The notes under the pieces were generated by a model. The model ran no database searches. It was not told the origin of the DNA and worked only from the letters and a program-made list of their open reading frames with translations. This document shows, piece by piece, positions 25,103-34,089 of a DNA stretch of 64,000 nucleotides (within the stretch, counting starts at the first letter, position 1; every line of letters starts with the position of its first letter). The DNA comes from Peribacillus deserti (GTDB lineage: Bacteria > Bacillota > Bacilli > Bacillales > DSM-1321). The position numbers were made by a program, and so were the translations under genes. The stretch is taken from contig NZ_PGUY01000046.1 in the NCBI RefSeq assembly GCF_002863585.1, forward strand, positions 1 to 64,000, written 5' to 3'.

Positions 25103-26002
25103 TTGATAAAAACCGAAAAGAAGGGTTCTTCCCTGCATATATGGGTTCCTCGGAAGTGGAACGGATTCACTATTGAGGAACTATTTACTCAATACTGGCG
25201 TGCACCTAAAAAGATGATCCACGAATGGCGGATGGGAAAAAAAGTAATGCTGCGGGGAATAGCCGCTCCCTGGACCGAAGTCTTAAACGAAGGAGATCTG
25301 CTTCAGATCCCTCTGTTGTACGAGGAACAAGGAGAACAGCAGACATATATGGATATAGAAGTATTATATGAGGATGATCATGTTATTGTTGTAAATAAGC
25401 CTGCTGGCTTACAGACACATCCATCACAGCCGGGTGAAACCGACTCTTTGGTAAATGGTGTAGCCTTCCATATGCTTGCAAATGGGGAAGGTCAGTTTCC
25501 TACACATATCCACCGCCTCGATAGAGATACGACCGGAGCCATTTTATTTGCAAAAGACCGCCTTTCAGCTGCAATACTGGACCGGGAATTAAAAGAAAGA
25601 AACATTAAACGAACCTATAAGGCGCTGGTGCATGGACTGATTAAAAATAAAAGAGGTAAGATCGATGAAGGAATCGGAAAAGACCGTCACCATGGATCGA
25701 GAAGAAGGGTTTCCCCCACCGGCCAGCCTGCTGTAACACACTATGAAGTGGTACAGACTTTTCCGGATAAAAGACAGACACTTGTCACATGCCATCTAGA
25801 TACAGGGCGTACTCACCAGATTCGTGTACATTTGAGTTATATAGGGCATCCGTTAGTTGGGGACCTTTTATACGGAGGCAGGCCTGACGCACCACGACAG
25901 GCTTTGCACGCATGCAGACTCGAATTTATTCATCCCCTTACAGAAGAGCCAATTGTTATTTCGGCTCCCTATCTGGACCAGCCTCCTATTTTTCCTATGT
26001 AA
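25103..26002 (+). CDS. yhcT: RluA family pseudouridine synthase
   Basis: The 299-residue enzyme isomerises uridine to pseudouridine in structured RNA. An S4-like N-terminal part (about 12-75) precedes the catalytic domain. The catalytic aspartate is D140 in HRLDRDTTG, and the C-terminal core has HLDTGRTHQIRVHLSYIGHPLVGDLLYGG. The start is TTG at 25103, with only a weak AGAAGTGG site; the first ATG in frame would cut into the S4-like part. It corresponds to B. subtilis YhcT; the RNA target is not known from sequence. Divergent from yhcU. Confidence 0.9.
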   Translation: MIKTEKKGSSLHIWVPRKWNGFTIEELFTQYWRAPKKMIHEWRMGKKVMLRGIAAPWTEVLNEGDLLQIPLLYEEQGEQQTYMDIEVLYEDDHVIVVNKPAGLQTHPSQPGETDSLVNGVAFHMLANGEGQFPTHIHRLDRDTTGAILFAKDRLSAAILDRELKERNIKRTYKALVHGLIKNKRGKIDEGIGKDRHHGSRRRVSPTGQPAVTHYEVVQTFPDKRQTLVTCHLDTGRTHQIRVHLSYIGHPLVGDLLYGGRPDAPRQALHACRLEFIHPLTEEPIVISAPYLDQPPIFPM

Positions 26003-26227
26003 TTAAATTGCGGAAAAGCGGGCCTGCCTATATCTTGTAAACCGGATACGAAGTGTTGATAAGTAAACAATTTAGCGGATAAGGCCGGCAGGGATCCTGA
26101 TTGCTAAATCTTGCCGTGATGAGTGCTCTTCTTCTCCTTGGGCTGCATGGCTTTAACATGAGGGTAACAGCATGGACCTATACAAAAATGCGGGTTCACA
26201 TTATTGATTATTTCTTACTATTTAAAC

Positions 26228-26258
26228 AAGGCGAAGACATAGGATCTTCGCCTTTATA
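26228..26258. terminator. Bidirectional terminator between yhcT and the GlsB-family gene
   Basis: AAGGCGAAGA and TCTTCGCCTT arms around CATAGGA, with a T-rich plus-strand 3' side. Confidence 0.8.
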
Positions 26259-26353
26259 TGGTAACCTGCCATAATGGCAGGGGTTTTTCACCTCTGCATT
26301 AACCATCCGCGAAATTCAGACTCCCTCCAGGAAACTCAGTTCCATACAATTGT

Positions 26354-26623
26354 TCACATATATCCAGATTCTTTATGTCGGCTCTCTCTGAAAAAGATGC
26401 TAAGAATGAACACAAAGATAAGCGCACCAATCAACGCCGGTATGATGGCAAAGCCTCCTGTTGCCGGGCCAAAACTGCCGAGCAGCATAGAACCTAACCA
26501 TGCACCTGCAAAACCTGAGACAATGGATCTGATTATACCTCCTGGCACGCCTCTGCCTATAATCATCTGTGCGACCCAGCCAATTAATCCGCCAATTATG
26601 ATGGACCATACTATCCCCAGCAT
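26354..26623 (-). CDS. GlsB/YeaQ/YmgE family stress-associated membrane protein
   Basis: The 89-residue, three-helix membrane protein opens MLGIVWSIIIGGLIGWVAQM and has IIGRGVPGG, FAGAWLGSMLLG and IIPALIGALIFVFILSIFF. It is the same family as the gene at 1510, but with a different tail (RESRHKESGYM). AGGAGGAGTTTCACC precedes the ATG. It lies 25 bases downstream of the repeat-containing lipoprotein on the same strand, so the two are probably one transcript. Confidence 0.88.
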   Translation of the reverse strand: MLGIVWSIIIGGLIGWVAQMIIGRGVPGGIIRSIVSGFAGAWLGSMLLGSFGPATGGFAIIPALIGALIFVFILSIFFRESRHKESGYM

Positions 26624-26648
26624 GGTGAAACTCCTCCTATTCTGATAT

Positions 26649-27248
26649 TTAATTTCTAGGCTGCAGAAGAGAAGTTGGAAGGAATCCCTTATCCTGGGTA
26701 TCCTTTACAAGTACCTTTGCCTTTACTGCTTCTCTGCTGATAATCTCTACCGTATCTCCCTTTTTCAACTCAATCGCTTTATTTTGTTTAACTAGACTGG
26801 ATACTCCATCATAATCATTAATTTTGATAAACTGGTAGAGCTTATCATATTCACTGTCTGTTTTAGCAAGGAAGGCATCTTCTTCTAAAACAGCTTGTTC
26901 ACCAGGCTCTAGGATTTTCTTCTCAGTTTTTGTTTTAGCCGTATTTATCGTTTGCTTTACCTTGTCCACCGCCTGTTTGGTTTTGTCTTTAAGGTTTCCT
27001 GTATCGGCTTCTTGTTTCACCTTATCGACAGCCTGGTTCGTTTTATCTTTTAAGTTTCCTGTATCAGCTTCCTGCTTGATTTTATCCTGTGCCGGCTGTG
27101 TTTTTTTGTCTACTTCATTTACTGCTTTCTTGGATTCTTCTTTTACCTTCTGGACTGCGCCTTCTGTGTTTTTTGCTGCTTCCTCAGTCTGGCCGCAGCC
27201 TGTAAGCAAGGCAGCTGCTATTACAGCGCTATACAATCGTTTTACCAC
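26649..27248 (-). CDS. Lipoprotein with internal 20-residue repeats
   Basis: The 199-residue protein has a lipobox (ALLTGC, Cys at 18), so it should be anchored outside the membrane. Residues about 40-105 form a charged helix with 20-residue repeats (KQEADTGNLKDKT followed by QAVDKV, two full copies and a decayed third), with the look of LEA or coiled-coil spacers. The C-terminal 75 residues (GDTVEIISREAVKAKVLVKDTQDKGFLPTSLLQ) look SH3-like. Probably an envelope stress protein; upstream partner of the GlsB protein. Family not named. Confidence 0.7.
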   Translation of the reverse strand: MVKRLYSAVIAAALLTGCGQTEEAAKNTEGAVQKVKEESKKAVNEVDKKTQPAQDKIKQEADTGNLKDKTNQAVDKVKQEADTGNLKDKTKQAVDKVKQTINTAKTKTEKKILEPGEQAVLEEDAFLAKTDSEYDKLYQFIKINDYDGVSSLVKQNKAIELKKGDTVEIISREAVKAKVLVKDTQDKGFLPTSLLQPRN

Positions 27249-27417
27249 TATCTTTCCCTCCGATCAGTTCCAGGATGGCTTTCAGTCAGCAACTGTTAGA
27301 GTGTTTTTTAGTAATTACCAGTAGGATGATGGTTAGTTGATATATTCCCGCGGCATTTGAAATCAAACACTGGGAGGGTTAAAAAAATCCATAAAAATAC
27401 AGGAAAATGAAAGCATG

Positions 27418-27450
27418 CTAAAAAGAGAGAATATCTGCTGATATTCTCCC
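27418..27450 (-). terminator. Terminator of the wrbA-like gene
   Basis: GGGAGAATATC and GATATTCTCTC arms around AGCA, followed by TTTTTA on the minus strand. Confidence 0.9.
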
Positions 27451-27458
27451 TGATCCAT

Positions 27459-28073
27459 TTATGATTGTTTTCCCGCCTTAATCCAGCCAGCAACTTCAAT
27501 CGTTCTCTTCGCCTGGAATTTAACGGATGCTTCTACATCTTCTTTCATATTCCCTTCCTGGTCAATCGTTACAGATGTTCCATACGGATTGCCGCCAGCA
27601 CCAAAGGTTATTGGATCCGCATAGCCGGGAGGTACAAGAATCGCGCCCCAATGCATCATGGTAGTATATAGCGCGGTAATCGTTTGTTCATGCCCTCCGT
27701 GGAGATTGCTTGCAGAGCTCATGGCACTAACGACTTTATTGACAAGCTTCCCCTTGGCCCAGATGCCGCCTGTCATGTCAAGGAACTGCTTGATTTGAGC
27801 CGGCACATTTCCGAATCTCGTAGGAGTACTGAAAATGATAGCATCTGCCCACTCCAAGTCATCATTGGTTGCTTCGGGCACATCCTTTGTTTGATTATAA
27901 TGCTTCTCCCAGGCAGGATTCTGGGAGATCGCGCTTTCTGGAGCAAGTTCCTTGACCTTCAGCAGGCGCACCTCTGCTCCAGCCTGTGAAGCAGCCTCTT
28001 CAGCCCATCGAGATAACTGATAGTTGGTACCAGTCGAACTGTAATAAATAATCGCAACATTTACATTAGCCAT
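27459..28073 (-). CDS. NAD(P)H:quinone oxidoreductase (WrbA-type flavodoxin)
   Basis: The 204-residue flavodoxin-fold protein has the FMN phosphate loop YYSSTGTNYQL, the FMN ring loop SPTRFGNVPAQIKQFLDMTGG and the family motif ALYTTMMHWGAILVPPGY. WrbA proteins reduce quinones by two electrons and limit oxidative stress. The ATG at 28073 (MANVNVAIIYYSS) follows GAGGGAGATGGAAAG; the frame to 28094 is an upstream extension without a site. Confidence 0.9.
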   Translation of the reverse strand: MANVNVAIIYYSSTGTNYQLSRWAEEAASQAGAEVRLLKVKELAPESAISQNPAWEKHYNQTKDVPEATNDDLEWADAIIFSTPTRFGNVPAQIKQFLDMTGGIWAKGKLVNKVVSAMSSASNLHGGHEQTITALYTTMMHWGAILVPPGYADPITFGAGGNPYGTSVTIDQEGNMKEDVEASVKFQAKRTIEVAGWIKAGKQS

Positions 28074-28171
28074 CTTTCCATCTCCCTCTATCAAAAATGA
28101 TTTCCCGCGATTACGAACATGGACTCATTCATAATTCCCTCTAATCCTCTTAAAGAAACAATCTTCTCCAT

Positions 28172-28205
28172 AAAAAATAAACCTTCACGGAAGGTCTATT
28201 TTACT
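28172..28205 (-). terminator. Terminator of the DinB-family gene
   Basis: AATAGACCTTC and GAAGGTTTATT arms around CGT, with TTTTTTA on the minus strand. Confidence 0.8.
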
Positions 28206-28257
28206 CTCTATTATGAATGTCAGTAATCGTACTCCGAACATGTTGTAAGTAAATGAA

Positions 28258-28728
28258 TCAATCCCATATCTTTACTCGTGTCAGGCCTGCAGTCCTTAAA
28301 TAATCCAGGAGCTGACCCGTATGTATAGCTTCATGATATCCAACCCGGAGAAGCATATCCCCAAGGTTTCTAATATACCCTGCATCAGAACGGTCGATTA
28401 AGGTATCTGTGAAGTCTTGTGGATTCACAGATTTTATCATGTCTATAAAACTCGCTCTCAGCGGCTCTGCAATGGCTAATTCCTGCTCAACAGACATGAG
28501 GGGTTGTGAATCAAAAGGCGAATCGTACTGCCCAAGGCTTCCCCTATTCAAAACAGCCAGATGGTAATAATGTTCTGAATCCAATACATGGCGCACCATT
28601 TCCAGGCATGTCATCGCCGATTCATCTGGCCTCCACTCTAAATAGTCAGCCGGGATAGAAGTCCATACCTTAATGCTCCGTCTTCTAATTTCTTCCAGAT
28701 TCAATATAATCAATTCAGTAGAATTCAA
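28258..28728 (-). CDS. DinB/YfiT-like four-helix protein
   Basis: The 156-residue protein has the DinB layout with potential metal-binding histidines: H47 region (CLEMVRHVLDSEHYYHLAVL) and the C-terminal pair GYHEAIHTGQLLDYLR. DinB-fold enzymes include bacillithiol- or mycothiol-dependent S-transferases, so a thiol transferase or metalloprotein role is plausible but unproven. GGAGGTGCTGTTTTG precedes the ATG. Monocistronic. Confidence 0.82.
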   Translation of the reverse strand: MNSTELIILNLEEIRRRSIKVWTSIPADYLEWRPDESAMTCLEMVRHVLDSEHYYHLAVLNRGSLGQYDSPFDSQPLMSVEQELAIAEPLRASFIDMIKSVNPQDFTDTLIDRSDAGYIRNLGDMLLRVGYHEAIHTGQLLDYLRTAGLTRVKIWD

Positions 28729-28811
28729 AACAGCACCTCCTGGATAATTTCCTTAATTATACAAGAAAGAGCGTTCGGACTCATCTGTTATTTAATGACA
28801 CTCCCAACACA

Positions 28812-28844
28812 AAAACACCAGACATGTTAATGTCTGATGTTAAA
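28812..28844 (-). terminator. Terminator of the GNAT gene next to the ATP-grasp locus
   Basis: AACATCAGACAT and ATGTCTGGTGTT arms around TAAC, followed by TTTGTG on the minus strand. Confidence 0.85.
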
Positions 28845-28879
28845 AAGCGAGCGCTTACAATATCTTCATTTCAAGGGTT

Positions 28880-29443
28880 TTATTTCGCGACACTCCATTT
28901 GTCCTCTTTCATGGATAGGACCTCTGATACATTCTGCATTTCTTTATCATAAACATCCGCTGCTTTATATGAATGCACTTCTGTGTAAACTTCTTTCATT
29001 TTAGCAAACACCCACTCTTCACTCTTACGCTCTTGGGACCAATAAAAGATATCCATACTGTTCAATTCGTCTGTAATGATGTGGCGGCGCTCATAGTTGA
29101 TAGAATTCGCTTTTTTGAAATTATTTCTCTCGTAAAATTGCACTCTTTTTTGGCTATCTAGATCTGATGGTGTAATCGGCTCTACTTCAAGCAGAATCGG
29201 CTTATTTTTCTTCTTAAGCCTGCTTAAGAGAGTGCTGCCCATTCCATTCCCGCGGTATTTGCCGCTTATCAGAATGTAATCAACAAAGATAAAATCTTCC
29301 TTTTCAAGATAGATGAGAACATGTTCAGGGCCTGTTTCCCGCTTATATGCTTCCTTATCGGAGAACAGAATCTTCATCTGCGCCTCCGACTTCATCTCTC
29401 TTTCAGGGAAATATTCTCTCAGCTTGCTATACCATTCAGTCAT
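28880..29443 (-). CDS. GNAT family N-acetyltransferase, divergent from the ATP-grasp gene
   Basis: The 187-residue protein carries DFIFVDYILISGKYRGNGMGSTLLSRLKKK, with R.NGMGS as the acetyl-CoA loop, then RVQFYERNNFKKANS as motif B. The charged C-terminus (about 125-187) has no clear domain. I start at ATG 29443 (MTEWYSKLREYFPERE) with GGAG upstream; the TTG at 29455 overlaps that site. It faces the ATP-grasp gene across 159 bases, so the two could share control. Acceptor unknown; a tailoring role for the neighbouring ligase product is a guess. Confidence 0.75.
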   Translation of the reverse strand: MTEWYSKLREYFPEREMKSEAQMKILFSDKEAYKRETGPEHVLIYLEKEDFIFVDYILISGKYRGNGMGSTLLSRLKKKNKPILLEVEPITPSDLDSQKRVQFYERNNFKKANSINYERRHIITDELNSMDIFYWSQERKSEEWVFAKMKEVYTEVHSYKAADVYDKEMQNVSEVLSMKEDKWSVAK

Positions 29444-29501
29444 TGTCCGTGGCAACTCCTTTAAAGTTATTGAATCTATCTTCTATTACCAATTTTTTTA
29501 A

Positions 29502-29530
29502 TTGACTAAACCTTTTTAAAAAAATATGTT
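29502..29530 (+). promoter_or_regulatory. Putative promoter of the ATP-grasp operon
   Basis: TTGACT (29502-29507), 17-base spacer, TATGTT (29525-29530), about 70 bases before the ATP-grasp start at 29603. Confidence 0.45.
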
Positions 29531-29602
29531 TGAAAACTTTTAATTTAGGAAATATATAGTTCGTTAAGATTCTTTTATTCTATGAGAAGGCAGGGAATTG
29601 GG

Positions 29603-30832
29603 ATGGATAAACCTGAAATTCAAGAAACAAAATTAACCGCTTTATTAGGCTGGAGTCTGCCGGCCATTGAAGCAATCGATAAACTGAATAAACCGTATGT
29701 CGTGGTAGGTCCGCCGGACTTCCAGGAGTTTGCAGATAAAAACGGAATTAAGTTTGTTGCCTGGGACTTTGAACAATTAAACGAACGCTCAAATGAGCTT
29801 TATGAGAAATTAGAAGCATTAAATACAAAGGTAGCTGTACCGATTTATGAAGAAACCGTTGAATGGGCAGGAGCTCTCAACGCACATTTCAATAATGATC
29901 CCCGAATTTTCAACCGCTCGCTTCTTCTTAGAGATAAAGGTTTAATGAAGCGTAAAGCCCAGATGGCCGGGATTCGTGTAGGCGTCTTTGAGGAGGCTTA
30001 TACGAAGGATGATGTATACCGCTTTTTAAAAAGAATGAATGAGGCTCTTATAAAAATGGATGGAGACGTAAATGACCCTATTCATGTTAAACCATTGAAT
30101 AAAGCCGGTACAGTAGGACACCGCCTGATCCGTGACGCCCAGGACATAGATTTAATGGGCGATACAGAATTCCCCTGCCTGATGGAGAGCCATTTGGATG
30201 GACAGGAATTCTCTTGTGAAGCTTTCATTCATAATGGGAAAATCCAGTTTCTTAATATTACGGAATATGTACAGCTTGGACATTCTAACTTCATCCCAGC
30301 CTCCCCTGCTTTAGAAGAATGGCGTCCAAGAATTAGAGAAGAAGTTCAGAAATTAGTAGATTCCTTTGAAATTAAATACGGCGTCATTCATCCTGAGTAT
30401 TTTATTGCTGCTGATGGCACCTTGAACTTTGGTGAAGTAGCTGCCCGGGTACCTGGCGGCCATATATTCGAACTGATTGAACGAGCCTATGGCTTTAGTG
30501 CGTTTCAGGCTCAGATTCTTTGCAGCGATCCGGATACAACCGAGGAAGAGCTTCGTGCATTTTTCCCGGAAGAAGTAACGTCTGCAAAAGGCTATGCTGG
30601 CAGCTTAATGGTTTATCCAAAAGTTAAATTAATCGAACGGTTGAATGTACCGGAAGAATTGAAAACGAATCCGTACTTTGAAAAACATGACATGTTTATC
30701 CCTGTTACTTCAAAAGTGGCAGAAAGGGTCGGATTCGGTAACCACTATGGCACAATCTTCTTCTTTGGTGATGACAGCGAAAGAATGAGAAGCTTATTGA
30801 AGCAGTACGAGAAATATGACTTTTATTTATAA
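29603..30832 (+). CDS. ATP-grasp carboxylate-amine ligase
   Basis: The 409-residue protein belongs to the ATP-grasp superfamily, which forms amide or peptide bonds through an acylphosphate. A Rossmann-like pre-grasp part (1-95) is followed by PIHVKPLNKAGTVGHRLI (lysine of the ATP clamp), CLMESHLDGQEFSCEAFIHNGKI and the metal-binding NFGEVAARVPGGHIFE. This resembles L-amino-acid ligase/BacD-type enzymes more than biotin carboxylase. The ATG at 29603 follows AGGGAATTGGG; an ATG at 29582 has no site. It overlaps the next gene by 17 bases, implying coupled translation. Substrates unknown. Confidence 0.85.
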   Translation: MDKPEIQETKLTALLGWSLPAIEAIDKLNKPYVVVGPPDFQEFADKNGIKFVAWDFEQLNERSNELYEKLEALNTKVAVPIYEETVEWAGALNAHFNNDPRIFNRSLLLRDKGLMKRKAQMAGIRVGVFEEAYTKDDVYRFLKRMNEALIKMDGDVNDPIHVKPLNKAGTVGHRLIRDAQDIDLMGDTEFPCLMESHLDGQEFSCEAFIHNGKIQFLNITEYVQLGHSNFIPASPALEEWRPRIREEVQKLVDSFEIKYGVIHPEYFIAADGTLNFGEVAARVPGGHIFELIERAYGFSAFQAQILCSDPDTTEEELRAFFPEEVTSAKGYAGSLMVYPKVKLIERLNVPEELKTNPYFEKHDMFIPVTSKVAERVGFGNHYGTIFFFGDDSERMRSLLKQYEKYDFYL

Positions 30833-33422
30833 TGCAGCAGTAAAATGGAAGCGCCTTTATGATTCCCTATTTTCCATAGGGAGAAATACCGGCGGCGCCA
30901 CTTCCGAAATTGCCGATAAGAATCCTGCGGATGCGGATGCTCAAACAGCGTACGTATCCAGCACTGCTGCTGATAAGGGCAAAGCTGATCCTTCTGAGTT
31001 CTATAGCATTGCTGCAGATAAGCATGTTGACTCAGCCACTAATAAAGGCAAGGAAATTTCCTCATATGAGCCGGGTTATGAAACTGCAGAGGGGGATCCA
31101 GCACCGGAAGGCGATTCCGGACACCATTTTATGAGAGATGCTGGAGATTCGACATTCATATCAGCTGTCGGTTCATTTGATCCGAGCAGTTACGGAAATA
31201 AACTGGAAGGTTCTCCCAAAAATACTTTCAGCAGCCATTCTATGGAGGATGTTGATGATTTCGCAATCGCCTCAACCAGTAAAGAACCTTCTGCCGCTTT
31301 AGACGCGTCCGGAATGGCTTCAGAGGACGAAGCAGGACATGCATTCACTTCCAGCAGTCAGACTGTGAAGAATGCAGTCACCGCATACACCTCCAGAAAT
31401 ACGGAACATGCTGAAACAAGTGATAATTTACCTTTAGTGACTGGAGGAAAAGAAAAGATGGCAACAGATACATCCACTGTTATTGATAAATTCGAATCAG
31501 CTCTTGATTCGCTCCAACAGGCAAAGCCTTTTGCCAAGAGTATGTACCAGACAAACGTATTTCAATTGGCTACAGAATTGGCCCGTACAGAGGAAGGGCT
31601 GCAGGCGCTCTATGAAAATGCTTCTAAATATGATGAAGCGGGAGTCTTTTTTTCAGGACCTTGGGAAAATGCTTCAAAGCTTCAGCCGCCCCTAGTCGGC
31701 GGATCCCTGAAGCTTAAAGGAGTCAATTCCATCATTGAATTGTTAAGTGAAATGCGTATGCTTTCTATTGCTAAGGGAGATTACAAACACCCGCAACTTT
31801 CACAGGAAGAAGCGCGGTCATTTTTAAACGAAGTGCTTGCACTGAATTTAGATTTGCTGTTCCCTCCTGAAACGGAAGCTGCCCGTGTCGAATCCGGGGA
31901 TCATATTGAGCGGGCAGAACGACTATTTCAATTCCTAGGATCTGAACTTTCCTTTAACGCGATCGCAGATAAGATTGTAGGAGAAATTGAACGTTTGACC
32001 GTTCAGAGACCGATCATGGTTGACCGTATTATAAGCATGATTGAAATGGCTAAAAATATGGTTGATTCAGACATAGACGAAAAGGCTAAAGAGTGCCTTA
32101 TTAAATATGAAAAAGCCATTACTTCCCCTACTCCTTTGAGTGCGGAGTTCCCTGACACCAGGCAGTATCAGAGTAAATTAAAAACAGCCGACAAAGATGT
32201 TTTGGAAAAGGAGGCACAGTTCTTTGCAGAATCGGTAAAAGCTACCGGCCTTGTATCACCGTTTCACGCTACCTTCATCCGCTTTATCAATAGAGCGAAT
32301 CCAGATTTAATGACTATAGCATTGGATTTATCAGAAACCGGAACGGCGAGCTTAAATGCTAACAAAGAACTGATCCGTGATATTATTTTGCTGTCAATCT
32401 ATCCTCAGACATGCCAGGCCATCTATGGGCTGGGAAGAATGCTTGATAGAGGGGTTCTCACGCAGGAGCCTCTAATTCCAGCAATCCGCCGTCTTTTGGA
32501 ATTGGATATCCACCCTCAAGTCAGAAAAAGTTTGTTAAGGCCTGTATACCGGAAAAACGGTATTAGTGCAAATGGAGTATTGGTTGCGGGAACCGTGAGT
32601 GTTCTTGGGCAGCCGCTTGGTGTAGGACAGGGATTAAATCCAACCTGTCAATCCGCGAGGGCCATCAGCTTATGGGCTCAGCACGGCATTGGCCAGCTGC
32701 TAGAAAATATTGCCCGAGGCGCACGCGATAACGATATTGATATGACATTTGAAGGCGAAATCATTCATTCCAGCGCGCTTGAGGGCGGGGTTGCCGGAGG
32801 AGAAATTCATCAGGATTTAGATCCGGTTTCCAAAGTTCTAGTTCCACACCTGGATAAAATTTATAATGAAATGATGAAAAAAACATTATTACGGGGCGAA
32901 GACGGCCATAAATGGGTGAACCCGGAATTTTATGGCGAATGGATTCCCAGGGGATTCCTTAATCTTATCGATCCAATAACCGGGTATGTATCTGAATTTG
33001 ATGCGTTTGTCCGCCTATTTTATGCAACCCATCACCCAGAATATAATGAAGGATATGAGCTGATCTATCCTAACCCAGTCGGTATATATATAACAAATGT
33101 CCATGGAAATCTCTTAGGACTGCATGCTGTTTCTATCCAGAGAATTGCAGAAGATAAAAACGGAGAATACAGAATTTATTTCTACAATCCAAACAACGAC
33201 AGCAGCCAGAATTGGGGGCAGGGCATCGAACCAAGCGTGACGGGAAATGGTGAACTTGAAGGAGAATGCTCACTGCCATTCCACCAATTCGTGTCCCGCA
33301 TGTATGCCTTCCACTACAACCCGTATGAACAAGGCGATACGTACATGGTGGAAGACAGCATCGTCGCTGAAATTGAAAAAATCGCCCGGGAAAGCTGGGG
33401 AGAAGCTTATACTTGGATTTAA
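30816..33422 (+). CDS. Large uncharacterised protein with Cys-His-Asn motifs and a low-complexity N-terminus (868 aa)
   Basis: Not a family I can name. Residues 1 to about 214 are Ser/Ala/Asp/Glu-rich and probably disordered. From residue 215 on it aligns along its length with the 603-residue protein at 34990. The C-terminal module has LGQPLGVGQGLNPTCQSARA (Cys611), GLHAVSIQRI (His770) and YFYNPNNDSSQNWG (Asn791), a spacing that fits a papain-like Cys-His-Asn enzyme. EDGHKWVNPEFYG and GEIIHSS are also shared. No signal peptide. The start is uncertain: ATG 30816 has a weak site, while ATG 31458 (MATDTSTVIDK) follows GGAGGAAAAGAAAAG and would give 654 residues. Translationally coupled to the ATP-grasp gene. 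Confidence 0.75.
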   Translation: MTFIYNAAVKWKRLYDSLFSIGRNTGGATSEIADKNPADADAQTAYVSSTAADKGKADPSEFYSIAADKHVDSATNKGKEISSYEPGYETAEGDPAPEGDSGHHFMRDAGDSTFISAVGSFDPSSYGNKLEGSPKNTFSSHSMEDVDDFAIASTSKEPSAALDASGMASEDEAGHAFTSSSQTVKNAVTAYTSRNTEHAETSDNLPLVTGGKEKMATDTSTVIDKFESALDSLQQAKPFAKSMYQTNVFQLATELARTEEGLQALYENASKYDEAGVFFSGPWENASKLQPPLVGGSLKLKGVNSIIELLSEMRMLSIAKGDYKHPQLSQEEARSFLNEVLALNLDLLFPPETEAARVESGDHIERAERLFQFLGSELSFNAIADKIVGEIERLTVQRPIMVDRIISMIEMAKNMVDSDIDEKAKECLIKYEKAITSPTPLSAEFPDTRQYQSKLKTADKDVLEKEAQFFAESVKATGLVSPFHATFIRFINRANPDLMTIALDLSETGTASLNANKELIRDIILLSIYPQTCQAIYGLGRMLDRGVLTQEPLIPAIRRLLELDIHPQVRKSLLRPVYRKNGISANGVLVAGTVSVLGQPLGVGQGLNPTCQSARAISLWAQHGIGQLLENIARGARDNDIDMTFEGEIIHSSALEGGVAGGEIHQDLDPVSKVLVPHLDKIYNEMMKKTLLRGEDGHKWVNPEFYGEWIPRGFLNLIDPITGYVSEFDAFVRLFYATHHPEYNEGYELIYPNPVGIYITNVHGNLLGLHAVSIQRIAEDKNGEYRIYFYNPNNDSSQNWGQGIEPSVTGNGELEGECSLPFHQFVSRMYAFHYNPYEQGDTYMVEDSIVAEIEKIARESWGEAYTWI

Positions 33423-33426
33423 TGAT

Positions 33427-33461
33427 AGAACTATGCTCTTACTTTGGAGCATAGTTTTTTT
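33427..33461 (+). terminator. Terminator of the ATP-grasp operon
   Basis: AACTATGCTC and GAGCATAGTT arms around TTACTTTG, followed by TTTTTG. Confidence 0.9.
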
Positions 33462-33589
33462 GAATGCGCGAGCGATTATTTGGCACGGCAGGATCACTGG
33501 GTTGTTGCTAGGACTGTCGGGCTGGTCGATTATAAGGGGCAGGCAGCTGCAGAATCCTTCGAGTAAATCGGGTTGTGTTTGATTTTTTT

Positions 33590-33925
33590 ATGGCCGCATA
33601 AATCTTATTTAGTAGCCATTAAATCTTATGACAGCAACATAAATCCTTACTAAAATGGTTAGCCGCATAAATTTTATTATCAGCCACATAAATCTGTCGT
33701 TTGGCCACTTAAATCTTACTTTTAGCCACATAAAGCTGCTGTTTGGCCACTTAAATCTTATCTTCAGCCACATAAAGCTGCTGGTTGGCCACCTAAATCT
33801 TATTTTTCAGCCACATAAAGCTGCTGTTTGGCCACCTAAATCTTATTTTTCAGCCACTTAAAGCTGCTGGTTAGCCACATAAATTTTACCATCAGTCACC
33901 TAGATCTGCTGTTTGGCCCATCTAG
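33590..33925. repeat. Tandem array of 21-bp units (GCCACATAAATCTT type), about 15 units
   Basis: The GCC of successive units starts at 33662, 33683, 33704, 33725, 33746, 33767, 33788, 33810, 33831, 33853, 33874 and then a variant at 33895 and 33916, so the spacing is 21 with two 22s. Units alternate between a TAAATCTTA and a TAAAGCTGCTG ending, giving a 42-bp higher-order period. Older, irregular units extend left to 33590. Unit identity is imperfect. It has no CRISPR-like spacers. Confidence 0.9.
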
Positions 33926-34089
33926 CCCGGGGTAAGCTGCGCTTCCATTTAAAAGCATTTTTTTACTTAAATTAGTGAAGAATTAATCTTATTCAGGATT
34001 ATTTTTTTAGAGGGCATCGAAAAAGTGGGTTCGTGATTCCCTTTCTGGAGGATTTAGTGGTTTTCAGCTAATTTTCTTCTTTATAAAAA

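Noticed and set aside
33655-33861. 68-codon plus-strand ORF with a 7-residue repeat (GHLNLIFSHIKLL)
   Set aside because: It exists only because 21 is a multiple of three. It has no ribosome site, and the two 22-bp units break the phase.
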